Source: Rhizobium leguminosarum bv. viciae USDA 2370
GTDB lineage: Bacteria; Pseudomonadota; Alphaproteobacteria; Rhizobiales; Rhizobiaceae
NCBI RefSeq assembly: GCF_002008365.1
Contig: NZ_MRDL01000025.1
Location: 248,381 to 312,380, forward strand
Length of the DNA: 64,000 nucleotides
Direction: 5' to 3'
Below, piece by piece: positions 55,101-61,762 of this stretch; position 1 is the first letter of the stretch; each line of letters opens with the position of its first letter. The translations under genes were made by a program, and so were the position numbers. The notes beneath the pieces were generated by a model. It was not told the origin of the DNA. It worked only from the letters and a program-made list of their open reading frames with translations, and made no database searches.

Positions 55101-56479
55101 TCAGGACAATCCTTCTTGCCACGGCATGCGCCTGCATGCTCGCGGCCGCACCGGCTGATGCCGCCGAGGAAACCACGCAAAGCTTCGAAACCGGGCTCAT
55201 CCCGTCGCCGCACATCTTCCTGCCGGAAGGGGAGGTGAAGGGCACGGTGATGCTGATCTCGGATGCCGCCGGCTGGGGCGACTATGAGAAGGCCGAAGCC
55301 GACAGGTTGGTCGCCGAAGGCGCCGTCGTCATCGGCGTCGACTTTCCATCCTATATCCAGGCGCTCAGCCGGTACGACGTCAGCCTCAACGACGGCTGTG
55401 TCTACATGGTGTCGGACATCGAATCGCTCAGCCAGCAGGTGCAGCGCGCGACCGGCAACAACGCCTATCACCTGCCAATCGTCGCCGGCATCGGCGAGGG
55501 CGGGGCCTTGGCGCTGGCGATCGCCGCGCAAACGCCGGATGCGACGATCGGCCAGACACTTGCCGTTAATCCGGTCGCCGGCATTCCGCTTGCCCAGGCG
55601 CTTTGCACGCCGGCGTCCAAGCAAGTGGTCGGCGAACGCACCGTATATGGCCTCAGCGACGGCGTCCTGCCGGACCCGATCATTACCGTCTTCACGCCTG
55701 ATGCCAACAAGGATGGCCGGGCGCATGCCGAGGCGCTGAAGAAGGCCCATGACGCGATCGAGATCCGCGACTCCACCGACGATGCGCAGACGGCGTTTGC
55801 CGATACGCTCGACGATCTCGTCACTGCCTCCGGCGCCTTCGGCAACCCGCTTGGCCTGCCGCTGGCTGTGCTCGAGGCGACCCCCGCCTTCGATACGATG
55901 GCGGTGATCTATTCTGGCGACGGCGGCTGGCGCGACATCGACAAGGAGGTCGGCGGCACGCTGCAGAAGGAAGGTATTCCGGTCGTTGGCGTCGATTCGC
56001 TCCACTATTTCTGGTCGGAGCGCAAGCCGGAGGAGACCGCCGCCGATCTTTCGAAGATCATCGATTTCTACCGCAAGCAGTGGAAGGTGAAGCATGTGCT
56101 GCTCGTCGGTTATTCCTTCGGTGCCGATGTCGTGCCCGCCACCTACCAGCTCCTCAAGCCAGCCGAAAAGTCGGCGGTGGCGCAATTGTCGCTGCTGTCG
56201 CTTTCGCACGAAGTCGACTACGTCATCTCCGTTCTCGGCTGGCTCGGCCAGAAGACGGAAGGCGCGGGAGGCGATCCCGTCGGCGATCTGAAGAATATCG
56301 ATCCGAAGCTCGTGCAATGCATCTACGGCAAGGACGACGATGATGATGTCGCCTGTCCGGCGCTGAAAGATAGCGGCGCCGAGGTCATCGAACTGCCCGG
56401 CGATCATCACTTCGACGAGAATTACGACCTTCTCACGAAGACGATCATCGACGGCCTGAAGAGACGACTGCAGGACTAA
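55097..56479 (+). CDS. acvB: AcvB/VirJ-family periplasmic lysyl-PG hydrolase
   Basis: 460 residues with a signal peptide (ILLATACACMLAAAPADA). Two alpha/beta-hydrolase-like halves follow: the first has VVIGVDFPSYIQ; the second, VirJ-like, has VIYSGDGGWRDIDKEVG near 270 and the nucleophile motif LVGYSFGADVVP near 335, with HHFDENYDLL carrying the likely catalytic histidine near the end. AcvB of Agrobacterium degrades lysyl-PG in the periplasm, balancing LpiA. The four-base overlap with lpiA matches the known lpiA-acvB operon of Rhizobium tropici. Confidence 0.95.
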   Translation: MIRTILLATACACMLAAAPADAAEETTQSFETGLIPSPHIFLPEGEVKGTVMLISDAAGWGDYEKAEADRLVAEGAVVIGVDFPSYIQALSRYDVSLNDGCVYMVSDIESLSQQVQRATGNNAYHLPIVAGIGEGGALALAIAAQTPDATIGQTLAVNPVAGIPLAQALCTPASKQVVGERTVYGLSDGVLPDPIITVFTPDANKDGRAHAEALKKAHDAIEIRDSTDDAQTAFADTLDDLVTASGAFGNPLGLPLAVLEATPAFDTMAVIYSGDGGWRDIDKEVGGTLQKEGIPVVGVDSLHYFWSERKPEETAADLSKIIDFYRKQWKVKHVLLVGYSFGADVVPATYQLLKPAEKSAVAQLSLLSLSHEVDYVISVLGWLGQKTEGAGGDPVGDLKNIDPKLVQCIYGKDDDDDVACPALKDSGAEVIELPGDHHFDENYDLLTKTIIDGLKRRLQD

Positions 56480-56530
56480 AGCGCAGCGCGTCCGATAGGA
56501 CGCTAAGGTCGCTTTAACACTTTGAAATCA
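56478..56530. repeat. Family A-like repeat joining acvB and dinB-like gene ends
   Basis: AAAGCG (56478-56483) with CGCTTT and inner AGCGCGTCC/AGGACGCT, followed by the family tail AACACTTTGAAAT. The repeat's start overlaps the acvB stop and its tail contains the stop codon of the convergent DinB-type gene (56528-56530). Confidence 0.75.
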
Positions 56531-57091
56531 GCGCATCAGCGTTTCTTCGTTCCAGCCGAGCGCGGTGAGTTCCGTGCCACGAAACCGCGCATCGTCGGCA
56601 ACGATGAATTCGTCGAGTTGCGGCGGAGCGACGCTGGTGCCGGAGAGCATCGCATGCACCTGGCCGCGATGATGGGTCTGATGCTGGAAGAGGTGACCGA
56701 TCACGTCTTCCATCCGCTCTTCTTGGATGCGGGCGCCGCGATGGAGGCTGATGGTCGAGGTGAGCCTCTGCGGCGTCAGGGCCTCGCAAAGTGCCACCAG
56801 GCGCTGATCGACCCTCGCCTGTGCTTCTGCCAGCGAGGAAACGTCATCGAATGGTTCGTCGGCCTCGAAGGCCTTGAGCCCGAGCGTTCCGCCTTCCAGG
56901 CCGTCGACATAGAACCAATCGACCGTGATGATGTGGTTCAAGGTTTCCTTGATCGAGGGGAAGAAGCTGGTGCGCGGCGCTTCGAATTCGCCGGGCTTCA
57001 ATGTCGCGCAGGCTTGAAGCAGCCGGCGGTTGGCAAGGGCGTTGTTGTAGGCAAGTTTTCGGAATGGCCTGACAGGATCGAAGGTCGGCAT
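56528..57091 (-). CDS. DinB/YfiT-like four-helix metalloprotein
   Basis: 187 residues: AYNNALANRRLLQACATLKPGEF, then FPSIKETLNHIITVDWFYVDGLEG (first metal histidine), and MEDVIGHLFQHQTHHRGQVHAMLSG (paired histidines), the DinB three-histidine site. Family members act as thiol-dependent S-transferases or hydrolases using bacillithiol, mycothiol or glutathione; the substrate is unknown. Its stop codon lies in the tail of a palindromic repeat. Confidence 0.92.
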   Translation of the reverse strand: MPTFDPVRPFRKLAYNNALANRRLLQACATLKPGEFEAPRTSFFPSIKETLNHIITVDWFYVDGLEGGTLGLKAFEADEPFDDVSSLAEAQARVDQRLVALCEALTPQRLTSTISLHRGARIQEERMEDVIGHLFQHQTHHRGQVHAMLSGTSVAPPQLDEFIVADDARFRGTELTALGWNEETLMR

Positions 57092-57121
57092 CGGCGCATC
57101 TCCTCTTTAAGCGCTTTTGGC

Positions 57122-57182
57122 TACAGCGCCGCGCGCCTTTTGAGGCGCGCAAAAGACGCTGTAACACCTTGAATTGCTTGCA
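57122..57182. repeat. Family A repeat abutting the NUDIX gene stop
   Basis: TACAGCG (57122-57128) / CGCTGTA (57157-57163) with inner GCGCGCC/GGCGCGC and tail ACACCTTGAATTGCTTGCAT. The NUDIX stop codon (57183-57185) begins at its edge. Confidence 0.85.
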
Positions 57183-57695
57183 TCAGTTCTTGTCATCGAG
57201 ATCGCCGTCCCGCCAGACGAGATGACGTGGCGCAATGGGCAGGCTCTCGATTTCATCGGCGATGAAATAGGGCGGGATGTCGAGTGTGGTCAGGGCACTA
57301 CGCGTTGCTGGCACCCATTTGAATTCGAGATAGTTGTCGCCGTCCTCGATCCGATGGATGATTTCGCCCGGCCGGAAGGGGAATTCCGCCGGGATGTCCA
57401 TCAGATAATAGAGGCCGAGTTCATGCCAGTCGCGCTGTTCGTAGTGGAAAAAATTCTCGACGATCCACAGCAGGCGGAAGACAGTGACTTCGACGCCCAG
57501 TTCCTCCACCATCTCTCGTTTGAGCGTTTCCTCCGACGTCTCGCCGATTTCCGCCCTGCCGCCTGGAAAGGTCCAGAAGGGTTCATGCACGGCGCGATGA
57601 ACGAGCACGTGGCCATCGCGAAAGCCGAGGCCGGCGATGCGATAGTTGAAACGCTCAGCGCCCGCATTCAGGCGGATGAGAGTGCGCTTGGTCAT
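57183..57695 (-). CDS. NUDIX hydrolase
   Basis: 170 residues with a perfect Nudix box, GGRAEIGETSEETLKREMVEELG near residues 45-67 (G-x5-E-x7-REVxEELG), preceded by HVLVHRAVHEPFWTFP. It hydrolyses a nucleoside diphosphate linked to another group; the substrate is not evident. The ATG at 57695 lies downstream of the phosphoesterase stop (57703) and is favoured over an upstream TTG overlapping it. Probably co-transcribed with the phosphoesterase and ruv genes. Confidence 0.92.
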   Translation of the reverse strand: MTKRTLIRLNAGAERFNYRIAGLGFRDGHVLVHRAVHEPFWTFPGGRAEIGETSEETLKREMVEELGVEVTVFRLLWIVENFFHYEQRDWHELGLYYLMDIPAEFPFRPGEIIHRIEDGDNYLEFKWVPATRSALTTLDIPPYFIADEIESLPIAPRHLVWRDGDLDDKN

Positions 57696-57702
57696 GCCAT
57701 TC

Positions 57703-58605
57703 TTATCCAAGATCGATCACGACAATTTCCGGCGGCACGCCGAAGCGGACCGGTGCAATCGAGCAGCCGAGGCCACCGGAAACGATGATATTACGCCCCT
57801 CCTCGATCATATGGCCATAGGCGTAGCGATTGCCGTATCGCGAGGGCACGATCGGTGAACGGCCGAGGAGACGGATCTGTCCGCCATGGGTGTGGCCCGA
57901 TAGCGTCAGCGAGACGCGCTCGGGCACGCGCGGAAAGATATCGGGTTCATGGGCAAGCAGGATGACGGGCGCATCGTCCGTCACCTGAGCCATCGTTCCA
58001 TCGAGATCGTCGAGGCCGAGCATCTGCGTGCGGCCCCACTTCCGGCCCGGCAGCAGCGCCAGTTGATCCTCGAGGCCTGCCAGCCAAAAGCCGCGGCCAT
58101 CCTTTTCGAGCCGAACGGCGCGGTTGCCATAGACCGGAATGCCCACGTCGGCGAGGGCTCGGTGTCCGAATGTTTCCATCCCGCCGTTCTTCTGAGCGGT
58201 CCTGTCCTCCCACCAATCGTGGTTACCCATGATCGCATGGACGCCGAGAGGGGCCTGCAAGGTGGCGAGCGCCTTCGACCATTGGCTCGAATGCACGTAC
58301 TGCGTCACCATGTTCATGCCGGCGGCGTAATCGCCGAGCAGGACGGTGATGTCGCCTTCGAGTTCATTCGCCCTGTGGCAGATCGCGGCAATGCGGCTTG
58401 CCGACATCCAGGGTTCACAGGCATGGAGATCGGCGAGCGCGACGACGCGCAGCTTGAGCCCTGGCGTCCAGCCCGGCGGCGTCAGCTGGTAGTGGGTGAT
58501 GGCGAGACGCGCGAGCGGTTCATAAGCGAAGGCATAACCACCGAGCGACATGACGCCTGCGACACTGCCGCCGAGAACCTTGAAAAATCCGCGGCGGGTG
58601 ATCAC
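57703..58605 (-). CDS. Tat-exported or membrane-anchored metallophosphoesterase
   Basis: 300 residues starting at GTG 58605, directly after the ruvB stop. The N-terminus ITRRGFFKVLGGSVAGVMSLGGYAFA is a twin-arginine-type signal. The calcineurin-like metal sites are all visible: VVALADLHA near 55, LLGDYAAG near 90, MGNHDWWE near 127, LLAHEPD near 215 and SGHTHGGQIR near 235. This is the YkuE/LpxH-like branch, acting on a cell-envelope phosphodiester or lipid. Immediate linkage to ruvB suggests read-through transcription. Confidence 0.92.
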   Translation of the reverse strand: MITRRGFFKVLGGSVAGVMSLGGYAFAYEPLARLAITHYQLTPPGWTPGLKLRVVALADLHACEPWMSASRIAAICHRANELEGDITVLLGDYAAGMNMVTQYVHSSQWSKALATLQAPLGVHAIMGNHDWWEDRTAQKNGGMETFGHRALADVGIPVYGNRAVRLEKDGRGFWLAGLEDQLALLPGRKWGRTQMLGLDDLDGTMAQVTDDAPVILLAHEPDIFPRVPERVSLTLSGHTHGGQIRLLGRSPIVPSRYGNRYAYGHMIEEGRNIIVSGGLGCSIAPVRFGVPPEIVVIDLG

Positions 58606-59646
58606 TCAATTGTCCTCCTGGAACAGCCGGAACTGCGCAGCCTCCATATCCTTAGGTGGTTGCATTCCCAGATGTTTCCACGCGATTGCGGTCAGAACAC
58701 GGCCGCGTGGCGTGCGCTGAATGAAACCCTGCTGGATCATGTAGGGCTCGATAATGTCCTCGATCGCGTCGCGCGGTTCGGAAAGGCCAGCGGCAATGGT
58801 TTCGATGCCGACCGGGCCGCCGCCGAAATTGACGGCGATCATGTTGAGGTAACGTTTGTCGAGCTGGTCAAAGCCGACATTGTCGACCAGCAGGCGGGTC
58901 AGCGCTTCGTCGGCGATCTCGCGGGTGACGGCTTCTGCCCTTGCCACCTCGGCAAAGTCGCGCACACGCCGCAACAGCCGGCCGGCGATGCGCGGGGTGC
59001 CACGGGCGCGTCTTGCGATCTCGCGGGCGCCCTCCTCGGTGATCGGCAGGTTCATCAGCCGCGCGCCACGGCGCACGATCAGTTCCAGCTCCTCGACTGT
59101 GTAGAAGCTCAGGCGCACCGGAATGCCAAAGCGGTCGCGCAGCGGCGTCGTCAACAGGCCAAGGCGGGTGGTGGCCGCCACCAGCGTGAATTTCGACAGG
59201 TCGATCTTCACCGAGCGAGCCGCAGGGCCTTCCCCGATGATGAGGTCGAGCTGGAAATCCTCCATGGCCGGATAGAGGATTTCCTCGACGGCGGGGTTGA
59301 GGCGATGGATCTCGTCGATGAAGAGCACGTCGCGCTCCTCGAGATTGGTGAGCAGGGCAGCGAGATCGCCGGCCTTGGCGATCACCGGGCCCGACGTCGA
59401 GCGGAAGTTGACGCCGAGCTCTTTGGCCATGATCTGCGCCAGCGTCGTCTTGCCGAGGCCTGGCGGACCGACGAAGAGCACATGGTCCAGCGCTTCGCCT
59501 CGGTTTTTCGCCGCCTCGATGAAGACCTTGAGATTGGCGCGCGCTACCGCCTGGCCGGTGAACTCGTCCAGCGATTGCGGGCGCAACGTGATATCAAGGT
59601 CTTCGCCCCGCTTTTCCGGCGATATCAGGCGGGCGGAGTCGCTCAT
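58606..59646 (-). CDS. ruvB: RuvB, Holliday junction branch-migration ATPase
   Basis: 346 residues: [12 protein letters not shown] at the N-terminus, Walker [13 protein letters not shown] near 60, Walker [13 protein letters not shown] near 108, sensor 1 VAATTRLG near 155, the arginine finger region LRDRFGI, and a C-terminal winged helix ([13 protein letters not shown]). It is the hexameric motor working with RuvA. The ATG overlaps the stop of the VapC-like toxin as ATGA (59643-59646) instead of following ruvA, so the normal ruvA-ruvB junction is interrupted by a toxin-antitoxin pair. Confidence 0.97.
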   Translation of the reverse strand: MSDSARLISPEKRGEDLDITLRPQSLDEFTGQAVARANLKVFIEAAKNRGEALDHVLFVGPPGLGKTTLAQIMAKELGVNFRSTSGPVIAKAGDLAALLTNLEERDVLFIDEIHRLNPAVEEILYPAMEDFQLDLIIGEGPAARSVKIDLSKFTLVAATTRLGLLTTPLRDRFGIPVRLSFYTVEELELIVRRGARLMNLPITEEGAREIARRARGTPRIAGRLLRRVRDFAEVARAEAVTREIADEALTRLLVDNVGFDQLDKRYLNMIAVNFGGGPVGIETIAAGLSEPRDAIEDIIEPYMIQQGFIQRTPRGRVLTAIAWKHLGMQPPKDMEAAQFRLFQEDN

Positions 59647-60041
59647 GTCAAAAGTTCCATTCCAGGTATGGTTTTTGCGGCTTGGGCATCGAATGTCCTG
59701 GTTGTCACGCAGCCCGCATCACGATTACGAAGGGCGATGAAGACATCTGCAAATTCTGCATTTGTCCGCACCATGATTGCGAGCGTCTCCTCGACTACTC
59801 TTTCATCTTCAAGGATCAGGTCGGCCGAGTCCAACAAGTCCGAAATCGCCTCCATGATCTGTTCTCTCTTCAGCTTGATCCGTTGTCTCAAGAACCAGGC
59901 GCATTCCATCAGCGTGATGCAACTGATATAGCCGGGTGCCGTATCGGACAGGCTCGCGAAGAGCGTTGTGACCTTCTCCGTCTGGACGACATCGTCCTTC
60001 AGGAGGAAGCGCAGCATAATATTGGTGTCGAGGCCAATCAT
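59643..60041 (-). CDS. VapC-like PIN-domain toxin inserted in the ruv operon
   Basis: 132 residues. The PIN nuclease acidic residues are present: D5 ([10 protein letters not shown]), E46 (ITLMECAWF), D99 ([12 protein letters not shown]) and D118 (RTFDAQAAK). VapC toxins cut tRNA or rRNA in a Mg-dependent way. The gene overlaps the AbrB-type antitoxin upstream (ATGA at 60038-60041) and ruvB downstream (ATGA at 59643-59646), so toxin and RuvB are translated from adjoining cistrons. The catalytic set is complete, so it is probably active unless neutralised. Confidence 0.92.
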   Translation of the reverse strand: MIGLDTNIMLRFLLKDDVVQTEKVTTLFASLSDTAPGYISCITLMECAWFLRQRIKLKREQIMEAISDLLDSADLILEDERVVEETLAIMVRTNAEFADVFIALRNRDAGCVTTRTFDAQAAKTIPGMELLT

Positions 60042-60298
60042 CTTGCACTAGTCGCGTGATCGGCGATGGCTTCCCCAATCGCCTCGTCCATTTCCGTCAA
60101 AGTGATCGTCGGTCGGTTCGGATCGTGAAACTTGCCTGCAAGGTCGATGGCGCGTTTGTTCTTGGCTTTCATGATGATTTCGCCATCGCGATGGATGTAG
60201 CGGATCCTGTCGCCGGACTTCAGATTCAGCAATTCACGAACTTCAGCCGGAATTGTTGTCTGGCCCTTCGATGTCATCGTACCGTAGTAGATATTCAT
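60038..60298 (-). CDS. AbrB/MazE-type antitoxin
   Basis: 86 residues: a swapped-hairpin AbrB domain MTSKGQTTIPAEVRELLNLKSGDRIRYI at about 9-36, then a C-terminal region HDPNRPTITLTEMDEAIGEAIADHA that should wrap the PIN toxin. AAGGAGAT lies seven bases before the ATG at 60298. A complementary GATCTCCTT sits 35 bases upstream in the mRNA, able to pair with that site. It would autorepress the module through its DNA-binding domain. Confidence 0.92.
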   Translation of the reverse strand: MNIYYGTMTSKGQTTIPAEVRELLNLKSGDRIRYIHRDGEIIMKAKNKRAIDLAGKFHDPNRPTITLTEMDEAIGEAIADHATSAR

Positions 60299-60301
60299 GC
60301 G

Positions 60302-60354
60302 GATCTCCTTACCATTCAAGTTTAGTAAGGAATTGCGATATATTCAAGGAGATC
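60302..60354 (-). promoter_or_regulatory. Inverted repeat masking the antitoxin ribosome-binding site
   Basis: In the mRNA (minus strand) GATCTCCTT (60354-60346) can pair with AAGGAGATC (60310-60302), which is the antitoxin Shine-Dalgarno. The first arm overlaps the ruvA stop codon. The direct repeats ATTCAAG (60314-60320 and 60342-60348) lie in the loop or arms. Confidence 0.55.
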
Positions 60355-60967
60355 ACCGCGCCAGCTCTTTCAATCCCAGCCTGATCAGCTTGGCGCTGTC
60401 GGCGCCATCGCCCGCCGCCTTCATTGCCGCGGCAACCGCATTCGCGGCCTGGTCGCGGGAATAGCCGAGGTTGGTCAGTGCGGACACCGCATCGGCGACG
60501 GGTGCTGCCGCGACGCCTTCACCGAGTTCCTGCTTGAGAGCGATATTGATCGCTTCGCCGGCAAAGGCCGGCGCCCGGTTCTTGAGCTCGGTGACAAGAC
60601 GCATCGCCACTTTCGGACCGACGCCCGGCGCACGCGAGACGGCGGCGCGGTCCTGCAGGGCGATCGCATTGGCGAGTTCGCCTGGCGTCAACGTCGAGAG
60701 CACGGCGAGCGCCACCTTGGCGCCGACGCCCTGGACGCTCTGGAGCAGGTTGAACCATTCCCGCTCCAGCGCGGTCATGAAGCCGAAGAGCCTCAGCTGG
60801 TCCTCACGCACATAGGTTTCGATAAACAGCACGCAGGCCTCGCCGGCCGAGCCGAGCTTGGACAGGGTGCGGGCCGAGCAATGGGCGACGTAGCAGACGC
60901 CGTGCACATCGACGAGCACATAGTCTTCGCCGATCTCGTCTATGGTGCCTTTCAGCTTGCCGATCAT
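60353..60967 (-). CDS. ruvA: RuvA, Holliday junction DNA-binding protein
   Basis: 204 residues: OB-fold [26 protein letters not shown], the helix-hairpin-helix pair [19 protein letters not shown] and [21 protein letters not shown], and domain III ([25 protein letters not shown]) that contacts RuvB. It is a tetramer that clamps the four-way junction. It follows ruvC by 41 bases. Downstream, the TA module separates it from ruvB. Confidence 0.97.
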   Translation of the reverse strand: MIGKLKGTIDEIGEDYVLVDVHGVCYVAHCSARTLSKLGSAGEACVLFIETYVREDQLRLFGFMTALEREWFNLLQSVQGVGAKVALAVLSTLTPGELANAIALQDRAAVSRAPGVGPKVAMRLVTELKNRAPAFAGEAINIALKQELGEGVAAAPVADAVSALTNLGYSRDQAANAVAAAMKAAGDGADSAKLIRLGLKELAR

Positions 60968-61008
60968 GGGTCGGGTCTCTCAGCAGATGGGAACAAGTCA
61001 AGTATAGA

Positions 61009-61518
61009 TTAACCGGCCAGTGCCTGGCGCATCCGGTTGCTGCCGCGATTGTGCGCATGGCAGATGGCGATCGCCAAGGCGTCGGCGGCGTCGTCGCCCT
61101 TGAATTCGACTTTCGGCATCAGGATCTTCAACATCATATGGATCTGGTGCTTTTCGCCATGGCCGACACCGATGACGGCCTTCTTGACGGCGTTCGGGGC
61201 ATATTCGGAGACCGGCAGCCCGGCACGTGCCGGCACCAGCATGGCGATGCCACGGGCCTGGCCAAGCTTCAGGGTTGCCACCGCATCCTTGTTGACGAAG
61301 GTCTGTTCGACGGCGGCTTCATCCGGCTTATAGCTGTGGACCATCTCCGCCAGGCCGTCGTGCAGCTGGCAGAGACGGGAGGCAAGGTCCATGTCTCCAT
61401 CAGAGGTCACGGTTCCAGATGCCACAAACCGCAGGGAATTGCCTGATGTGTCGATCACTCCCCAGCCGGTGCGACGAAGCCCGGGATCGATGCCGACGAT
61501 GCGAATCGTATTTTGCAT
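61009..61518 (-). CDS. ruvC: RuvC, Holliday junction resolvase
   Basis: 169 residues: [19 protein letters not shown] with the first catalytic Asp (D11), [23 protein letters not shown] with the Glu, and the C-terminal [17 protein letters not shown] with the last Asp pair. It cuts the junction with two-fold symmetry. First gene of ruvC-ruvA-[abrB-vapC]-ruvB. It is divergent from the receptor gene at 61763, with an AT-rich gap of 244 bases. Confidence 0.97.
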   Translation of the reverse strand: MQNTIRIVGIDPGLRRTGWGVIDTSGNSLRFVASGTVTSDGDMDLASRLCQLHDGLAEMVHSYKPDEAAVEQTFVNKDAVATLKLGQARGIAMLVPARAGLPVSEYAPNAVKKAVIGVGHGEKHQIHMMLKILMPKVEFKGDDAADALAIAICHAHNRGSNRMRQALAG

Positions 61519-61762
61519 GGTTCAACCTATAGCGATTGCGAAATAAGTGCCATCGATATGTGAACAAAACAAAAACGTTCCTGAATTTCGGCCCTGCCAT
61601 TTACCGCGAATTAAAACAGATGCCTGAATTCTAGTCATCGAATACGAGAGGGGCTTCTTTTGGCAAAGAGTTAAGCCTCCGATGTTCTGTTTACAGGTCA
61701 GTAGATCAGGCATGCGCTGCGTGCCCGCGCTGGCAGGCGCGTTCAGAAGGGGTTCGTTGTAC

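Noticed and set aside
59643..60298. Toxin-antitoxin module as mark of a genomic island
   Set aside because: No integrase, tRNA-derived repeat or compositional change borders it, and its flanks are intact ruv genes; it looks like a small local insertion, not an island.
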